Origin: Ophiosphaerella korrae
Lineage: Eukaryota > Ascomycota > Dothideomycetes > Pleosporales > Phaeosphaeriaceae
Direction: 5' to 3'
Assembly: GCA_028456385.1 (NCBI GenBank)
Contig: JALNQF010000043.1
Location: forward strand, 124,001 to 188,000
Length of the DNA: 64,000 nucleotides
The notes below the pieces were generated by a model. The model saw nothing but the letters and a program-made list of their open reading frames with translations. It did not search any database and was not told the DNA's origin. Below, piece after piece: positions 57,437-64,000 of the stretch. Each line of letters starts with the position of its first letter. The first letter of the stretch is position 1. The position numbers were made by a program, and so were the translations under genes.

Positions 57437-58307
57437 CTAGCAGAGAGTGCCAAACTCAATATCGGACTTGCCCCTTGACTTGATGTTAGGGTCGTACCAA
57501 GCAATGCAAACAAAGAGGGTAAGGACCATTGGAAGGAAGTCGTAAACATATAGAGGCCACTCATGAGAGAGCAAATAGCCTTGCTATTGATTGTTAGTAA
57601 CTTATTTGGATCGCATCCAGGGTACAAGATCTTACCTTTCCCATAGCATATTCAATCACACGGCATAAATTTCGAAGAGTGATGAATACGCTTGCAGCGT
57701 ACAAAAGGCGGATGTACTTCTTCCATGGCAGCTCAGCGGCAACAGCCGTGGGAACGGCATTCATCCTGCGATGCCAAATCCTTGCTACTACAACGAAGAA
57801 CGCGAAAATCAAGATTTGGAGTATCAATCCTCCCAAGATGATATTCTCGCCCATCTTGAACCCATCCGCATCGCTCGCCCGCACAAGCATACCAGCGCCG
57901 CCTCCTTGAATGAAGAAGCACAAAACATCGCCAGTGACGAAAATCTTGGTGACCCAATTTGCTCGTATGATAGAGTGTGAGGCTGAGTCGGTGCGAACGA
58001 TCAGTCGGCCCAGAATCATGTAGACAGAAGCAGCGAAGAGGATTGGCGCAACCAGGATCAAAATCGACTGAATGATATACGGAGTCTTTGAAAGGGTATC
58101 ATTGTGGGCTGCTGCGCGGGCAGCATATCCAATAGTTTCGAACAGCCCACCAATGATGAAAGGTATGCAGAACCATGTGCGGTTCTTAATAAGTCGCCAA
58201 GTGTGGACGCCGGTGAGGACAAGGAAAACGGTAGCTGTGACAACACCTCCTGCTATTGAAGGCGTGTAAGGCCAGAGGACATATGTAGGGGTGGTGTTTT
58301 CTGTCAT
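57437..58307 (-). CDS. RTA1-like seven-transmembrane protein
   Basis: Lipid-translocating-exporter/RTA1 superfamily, fungal plasma-membrane proteins linked to stress or lipid-drug tolerance; the molecular function is unsettled. Exons 57636-58307 and 57437-57583 (52-nt intron, GTAAGA...CAATAG) give 272 aa. Seven hydrophobic segments are visible. Family hallmarks: FIIGGLFETIGYAAR near residues 48-62, ILVAPILFAASVYMILGR near 82-99, FVTGDVLCFFIQGGGAGML near 121-139, IRLLYAASVFITLRNLCRVIEYAMG before the intron, and HEWPLYVYDFLPM after it. ATG 58307 is the first true ATG; the codon three upstream is TTG. Confidence 0.92.
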
Positions 58308-58777
58308 TCTGGTCAAGTGGTGTTCGATAAATCCAAAGCAAACCCTAAGGATGGGTGAAATATCGATCAGTTTAGGTAACGAATGGATATCGATCGAGAT
58401 GATGTATAACTGTGTCGCAAGTGCTCAGGATTTCTGATGAGATACTGTAAAAGATCGTTGAGCTGGTGAAGAGTTGTATTATATATCCATCCAGGAGGGG
58501 CGATTACATCAGTTTCACAGCCTATACGGTTGCTACGAATACGAATACGCGTATTCGCTTGATATGAAAGGCACACGTGACCTTGTACACGTACCTGAAA
58601 AATGACACTGCCTACGCCAACGTATCGGGAAGAAACACGAGTTTGACGAGTAGCTTGAAAAGCTATTATAGCTGACCTAGCTCCTAAAATTCGCTTAAAT
58701 CAATTATTAATAACTATTTTGGCTTGGGGTAGTCAATGACCATTGTCGCGGAAGCCCGGAGCTATGAGATCATTCGT
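58308..58777. other. Intergenic, AT-rich
   Basis: Promoter of the RTA1 gene and 3' flank of the next zinc-cluster gene. ATACGAATACGCGTATTCG near 58537 is a near-perfect palindromic string. TpA-rich DNA at 58660-58730. Confidence 0.45.
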
Positions 58778-60157
58778 TCAGCCAGATGTGTATATGCTGG
58801 GGCTCCCATGTATTTGTGCGGAGGGCCATTCTAACCAATCTTTCCATTCTGTTGGCACAAGGGTATTGGTGATGTTGAGTATCTGCGCAGCGACGCCTTC
58901 CAGAAACCAGTAGCGCTCACTTCTCCGAAGCAAAACGGCATAATGTGCCAGAATAATCAAGGATCCTGGTTGCCTCTCAGAAAGAAGTTCAACGTAGCGG
59001 TCCGATATAAAATGAATCCATATCTTCAACAATGAATCAGAAGGCGGACAGCGCGAGGTCGCAGCAGCAGCAAACATTAGTTCCAGGATATGGATCGCGT
59101 ATCCGTAGGCGTCAACGATATCAGGCGGATAGAGATGATGAACGACCTGAGAGAACTTTCGAAGTTGGACTAGCCTAGAGATACACTATTAGCAAATCCT
59201 CGTGTTGAGAATAATTAGTCAGGCAACTGAAGCTTAAGATTGTATATAGTACTTCAAAGTGGTAAGATCATAAGTACGATATACATCGTAGGCTTACTTA
59301 CTCCGTTGTATCAGGTGCTTCCTTGACCTCCCAATTGATTCCTTTGACATCATCCGGAATCAATTGACCAAGCTCGGAATTGCGCATCTGTTCATAGAAG
59401 CCGGTCACCATTGGCCGTATACGTCGAGTTAGAGCAATATTGGTAAGAAAATTACCAAATGCAAGTTCTAAATCTTCTCCGGCGGTGACACAGGTGGTGC
59501 ATGAATATGGAAATTGAGCACCGGCAAACATGAGCACGGCTTTCCAGTTGGTATGATCGATATCGCGGATCGTAGCACGAAAGTCGCCTATTGCCGCGTC
59601 ATAATGTTTGTCCGCCAGAAGAGAATACTCTGCGAATGGTTTTGAATTTGAAACTTCAAGTCGACTCAAGTGCAAGGCAGCAAGAGCCAGGATAGTATGA
59701 AGGAGGAAGGGGTAACTGAAAGCTGTCTGTACGAGATTGGTGGTGAAGACGGCTGCAGACCCCGAATCATGCGCGAGCGTTTGAGCAGTCACAGTAGTAT
59801 AGTGATGAAGGAGACGTAGCTGAGAGATATTTAATGTTGTGTCTGGAGAGGCACTAGCAGTTGGAAGAACAGGCAAGGCTTGGTCCAGGACCGTATCTTC
59901 TGTTGTTGGTGTAGACGTTGTAATTGGATTTGGAGATTCGGTGGAGGGGTCCTGTCTTATTAAAGGTCTATACTGGCATTCTGTTCCTTGCCTTACACAG
60001 TTTGCGCAGTTCGGCCTTTGTTCATCGCACTTCAGGTAGTCAGCATCCAATCACCATCATCGCCAAAATAGTGCGATACCTTGACATGGCGGGCTTTGCA
60101 TGGTAAGCAACCATTGCGCGATTTTTTATGCGCTTTACGGGTTTTAGATCTATCCAT
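58778..60157 (-). CDS. Zn(II)2Cys6 transcription factor, UPC2-like layout
   Basis: Exons 60080-60157, 59302-60029 and 58778-59174 give 400 aa. The zinc cluster sits at the extreme N-terminus, CLPCKARHVK then CDEQRPNCANC...C, and is split by the first intron at the third Cys (C-x2-C-x6-C-x5-C-x2-C-x6-C). A basic start (MDRSKTRKAHKKSRNG) precedes it. The short length, the LLHHYTTVTAQTL segment and the AFSYPFLLHTILALAALHL block resemble the sterol-regulator/UPC2-like class of small fungal factors. I cannot name the target genes. It lies 470 bp upstream of the RTA1 gene on the same strand and could regulate it, which is inference only. Confidence 0.88.
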
Positions 60158-60644
60158 CGCAAAGCTAAGCCACAGATCACGCCTGCTTGATCGATGTCCA
60201 AGGTTGTGTTGATGCAATGGTAAAGTCAAGAAGCGAAAGGTGCCGCCCTAGCGCTAACTAGTACTTGGCCTGTGCACATTCGCAGCTCAGTCTGGGTTGT
60301 GTGATTGTGTAGACACGCGTGGCATGGTAGGTAGGATCGGTGGACGAATTCATATCAAATACCTTATTCATTTTGGTCTATCTTATTATAGTGAGCCTAA
60401 GTATATTTTGGGGACAAGAAGCCACTTTGTAAGAAGCTACCTGGTCACCTAGTAAGATGATGCCAATATGACAAGGATGAGAACGATGAGGAGAGCAGAA
60501 CTCTTTGTATTTATATTCGCCTGGGTGATGACTAGGTCCTACAGGTAATCCATCCTTGGTATTGAGATACAGTGAACAAATGCACTGGTAACAATGCCAT
60601 TTCGTTGACCTCACAAAGCGACCCTCTTTCGACGAGTCCACTTT
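60158..60644. other. Intergenic
   Basis: Promoter of the zinc-cluster gene. No other feature recognised. Confidence 0.4.
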
Positions 60645-62118
60645 CTATCTCCGCTGCTGCCAGTACGGATTTTCGCTGATGCACCAGGCTGGAACCTTGG
60701 AGGATGCTGCCCTTCCCAAAACGAATACCAGCCTCCAAGTTCCAGGAATTCTATATGCACAACGATGCTTCATAAGGTGTCGCGCTCTCTTCTTCTCGGT
60801 AAAAGACACCAAGTCTCCCGGCATTTGAATCATCCGAGAGAGTATGGACCAGTCGAAGGATCTCATGAAGCCCAGATCAGGTAGTATGATCTCGCCAAAC
60901 GGATAGCGAGAAGTTGAACCACTATTTTTTTTTGCTTTTGGGTGGCGAAGATCAACGACCCCAACCAAACAAGACGTCGGCGAATTATCGAGATTGTAAA
61001 GACGATGCTGGAGATAGTCTGCAGCCGCGATCATTACCCGCTGTTGATTCTGTTGAAAATTCCCGTCATGGCTCGTGGCTGTGATGTCCCAGAGATTGAA
61101 ACCTAGCAGAAGTTCAGAATTCTCTAGCATGTGGTTCACAACTTTCATCTGCTCCATAACCAGAGTCATATGGGTTATTGAGTGAAAATAGTTCATATTT
61201 TCCACGTGCCTTGTATAGTGAGTGCCATAGGGTATGCGATACTTGACAGTGGTGACCCAGCGATCAAGATAAGAGGCCCAAGGCATGACAGTGTTGTGTT
61301 GAATGCTATACTGCTGGCCAGCGAGATCGAGAGCGATCTCAGCACCATCCTTCAGGGTGATTCGGTAAACACCCTTCAGGTTGCCGTTTGCGTCCTCATC
61401 TGGATACGGAAAGTCCTCACGATGGCAATCTTTGAAGGCAAACCGGCTTTTGTGCGTAACAAGACGCTGCGTGGTTTCAGGGAGATAGTGGACAATCTCT
61501 TTGATATCGCAGTCAGCGTCGTTGACTAAATCTGAGATAGAGTGTTAGTAGACGTCTACAAAATGACAACGCTAGATTGTGCTAACCTTTGAATAGAGCC
61601 CGCACTATCGTCATCATGAACACAAACGCCCAAACGGAATGTTGGTCTGAAAGCAGAGTGCATTTGACTTGCCCATCAGCGGTTCTGAATTTGCCATGCG
61701 GGAATACTATTAGCCACCCGCCTCCATGTTGCTGACAGGTGCTCTCTCCTCCTGGTCCCGTGTTCCGCCCGGGGCCGTCTAAAACCTCAATCGCAACGAT
61801 ATTGTTGTGTAGATCTGCGATGACGCGTACTTCGCTCATGTCGTAAGCCCAAGTTACGTCAAGGAACGTGAAGAAGAGCATCTGCGCAACTTCGCCAGCT
61901 AACTGCGCGCGCCTATAAAGCTCTGCCCCAGAGGTAACGCTCCAGCATTTGGTCTGATGACGAGGCTTGTCTATTGTTTGGCATAGTGGAGAGCAATACC
62001 AGCAGACTTTTGATGGACTGCCCTTGTCGCCAAGTTCAGCGCAGTTTTCGCAAAAGACCTCTCCTGGTCGACTGCAGACCACGCACTCTTTGTCGATCAT
62101 TTTTCGCGGTGGCAGCAT
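60645..62118 (-). CDS. MYND-type zinc-finger protein
   Basis: Exons 61587-62118 and 60645-61531 (55-nt intron, GTTAGC...CTCAG) give 472 aa. The MYND finger is at about residues 12-58: CVVC, CENC, KVCWYCSPLC and HQTKC provide the eight metal ligands. MYND fingers bind short proline-rich peptides. The rest of the chain has no SET domain or other motif I know; it contains HGGGWLIVFPHGKF and a C-terminal basic region. Fungi, Pleosporales included, carry many such lineage-limited MYND proteins of unknown role. ATG 62118 directly precedes the finger. Divergent from the coiled-coil gene to the right. Confidence 0.82.
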
Positions 62119-62747
62119 TGCTGTTCTATGAGTTGATGGCTTGGTGATGTAAGAGAGGTGCAGTGACCAAATTGTTCACATAAATAAGAGGGCGACGAAG
62201 ATAAACGGGGTGAATGATGCTCGTAGGCTGTATCTCAAAGTAGCGCCACGTGATTTAGTGAAAACATTGTACTTGTAACTTTAGCTGCGGAACCTTCTAG
62301 CAGTGAACAAGTATGCGCAAAGGATAGACCCCCATTTTATGCAGGTGAATAGCTCTTGAGCAAGACAAGTGTAGGGCTGGTAGAGTGACAGGCTGCAGTA
62401 AAGGCTGTCTGATACGAGCCACGGAATTTTATATGTGAGAAGGGAGGCGTCTACCGCAATCGAATAGATAGGCATCCACAACATGTCGATAGAAAGACCA
62501 TAGATTCAAGATTGACGAAGAGGTGTTAAGGAGGGATGACGTTGGTGTTGGTGTGGGTCTTGGTCCGTGCGGTTGTGGTTGCTAAGAGGAAAGTGCGTCG
62601 TCCCGCTTGGTTTGTTTACTCGCAACCTGCAGCTTCCTTGTCCTCACACACTGCAACTGACCGCACGGCCTCCATATATACCTTCCACAACATATTTACC
62701 GTCGCAATACCGTCAAGGTGGCGCGACTCAAAGAGCAACCGATCCAA
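62119..62747. promoter_or_regulatory. Divergent MYND / coiled-coil promoter region
   Basis: 629 bp between divergent start codons. AT- and GT-rich patches, no recognised factor site. Confidence 0.4.
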
Positions 62748-64000
62748 ATGGATCCTCCATCTCCCTCTAAATTGGGCATGTCGCCGCCCTGGAAGCCCTT
62801 TGTTGTCAGCCCAGAGCGCGCGACTGGCATGATCCCACCATATGGCGAACCATTACCACAATCGCCCTCAGCACCACTGCTGTCATTAATACCTCCACTA
62901 TCGCCCACACGATCACCGGTTCGCTCGCCCATGCATAAACGCACAGATTCTGATGTTTCCGTCCAAGGGCTTGCGACTATGTTCGAGAGCCTAGAGGTTA
63001 AGGACCCTAGGGAAGTCGCGCAACGATACAAGCAAATGCTAGAGAAAGAAAAGTTGAAGTGGGTGGATAAACTCAATCGTCATGACAAGAATCACGCCAT
63101 GATCCTAGAGCGCAAGACGCTTCGTATCGAAGAGCTAGAGAGCGAGCTAGCGCAAGCAAAGGCAAGCTTGCAAAATGGCATCTCTAGGGAAAAATACGAG
63201 AAAGATTGGATGACAAATAAGGCTAACATTAAGAGATGGGAGCAGGTCTTCAAAGAGCGTGAAGAACAATGGCGATCCGACAGTATCAAGGCAGTAAGTG
63301 TCTAAAAGTCTTCCTGTACAGCTTGGAATACTAACAAACTCAAAAGAAAGCGATGGAAGATCAGAACAAGGTACTTGAAGCCAAGTGCGCACACTTCCAA
63401 AAAAACGCCAGAACATGGCAGAAGGAGAATCTGATTGCAACCAATATGGTTCCGACAATGCAAGCCAAAGTGAACGGTCTCAAGACTGAACTACAGCGGG
63501 CTCAATCTGACCTCAAGCATAAGACAAATCAAGCTGAGAACTTCCAGAACCAGGTTTATAGCCTTCAAGTGGAGCTCGAAGGTGTGGAAGCTCGATTCGG
63601 AGAGGAAATACAGACCCTGAAGGACAAGCTTGAGTCGACTGAATGTGAGCGCGATGCACTCAAGACTAGCCTGAGAGAAGAGGAGGTTTTGCGTATTGCT
63701 GCTGAAGGGCACATCCCTCTTCCAACCGTGGGCGCCGATGAGACCGACGAATTCGGATCGCCAGTACGCTCTCCCCGTAAACAGCGCAACATGCAGCGTG
63801 AAGACGATGACAAGGAAAATGTGGCACCGAAGAAAGTAGTCGTTGAACTCAAAACGGTCCAGCAGGAGCTGGCTTCCGAACGACGACTCCGCCAGCGCGC
63901 CCAGGACCAAATCGACTTCATGAAGATGGAGTGTCAGTTCCAATGTTGCTCTTGCCGTATTGCAGAGAATAAAGGCAAGAGTTACGTACACGATGATACA
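62748..64000 (+). CDS. Coiled-coil protein, incomplete at the right edge
   Basis: Exons 62748-63293 and 63347 onward (53-nt intron, GTAAGT...CAAAAG); 400 residues are visible and the frame is still open at 64000. Residues 1-65 are Pro/Ser-rich with SP sites (SPSKLGMSPP, SPTRSPVRSP), typical of proline-directed kinase targets. From about residue 75 it is predicted coiled coil with heptads (EKLKWVDKLNRHDK, LRIEELESELAQAKASL, LQVELEGVEARFGEE). A Cys group (FQCCSCR) follows near the right end. The layout suits a cytoskeletal, spindle-pole or kinetochore-type fungal protein, but I do not recognise it. ATG 62748 is the first in-frame ATG; the in-frame codon upstream at 62718 is GTG. Confidence 0.8.

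Noticed and set aside
1..64000. CRISPR array, bacterial operon or prophage features
   Set aside because: No regularly spaced repeats; spliced eukaryotic genes throughout.

Overview
The window is nuclear DNA of a filamentous ascomycete. It has short (about 49-124 nt) spliceosomal introns with GTATGT/GTAAGT donors and CTAAC-type branch points, fungal-only families (Zn2Cys6 factors, RTA1, a GPI-type wall protein, FTR1/FET3), and genes on both strands with 0.1-4.7 kb spacers. The CPS1-type adenylation protein beside a thioesterase and a zinc-cluster factor, and the ascomycete laccase ending in DSGL, point to Dothideomycetes, probably Pleosporales. The genus is an inference. All exon models were joined by hand from reading frame and splice signals, and frame sums were checked.

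Layout. 0.5-4.2 kb: orotidine-phosphate decarboxylase (pyrG) and an AIF-like FAD oxidoreductase. 6.5-10.2 kb: a small Lys/acidic-rich protein, a DODA-type extradiol dioxygenase with a scrambled 3' end, and a GPI-anchor-type wall protein. 10.3-14.5 kb: divergent iron permease (ftr1) and multicopper ferroxidase (fet3), whose shared 0.86-kb promoter holds four perfect ATCWGATAA iron-GATA-repressor motifs. 15.1-21.0 kb: a C2H2-factor relic with five internal TAG codons, then 4.6 kb without an intact gene. 21.0-26.95 kb: epoxide hydrolase, an MFS transporter of the anion:cation symporter type, and mitochondrial 3-oxoacid CoA-transferase, all on the minus strand. 27.7-29.6 kb: a FRE-type ferric reductase. 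32.0-42.2 kb: CPS1/DIP2-like double-adenylation protein, divergent acyl-CoA thioesterase with a GC-AG intron, and a Zn2Cys6 factor. 42.3-46.7 kb: HERP/Usa1-like ubiquitin-like membrane protein divergent from mitochondrial phosphatidylserine decarboxylase. 49.2-51.3 kb: laccase. 52.0-64.0 kb: a more decayed tract with a frameshifted J-domain gene, an unrecognised gene relic, a beta-lactamase-like serine hydrolase, an RTA1 protein, a second Zn2Cys6 factor, a MYND-finger protein and, running off the right edge, a coiled-coil protein.

How the genes work together. FTR1 and FET3 form the high-affinity reductive iron uptake complex, and a FRE reductase that could supply Fe(II) lies about 13 kb away. 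The same iron motif occurs about 100 bp upstream of the AIF-like gene. The CPS1, thioesterase and zinc-cluster genes form a compact trio that may be functionally linked. The remaining core genes (pyrG, PSD, SCOT, HERP-like) look like ordinary housekeeping neighbours.

Beyond single genes, many exons switch from C-ending to G-ending codons toward their 3' ends. Several loci show mutational decay: in-frame stops, a one-base frameshift and a local tandem duplication.
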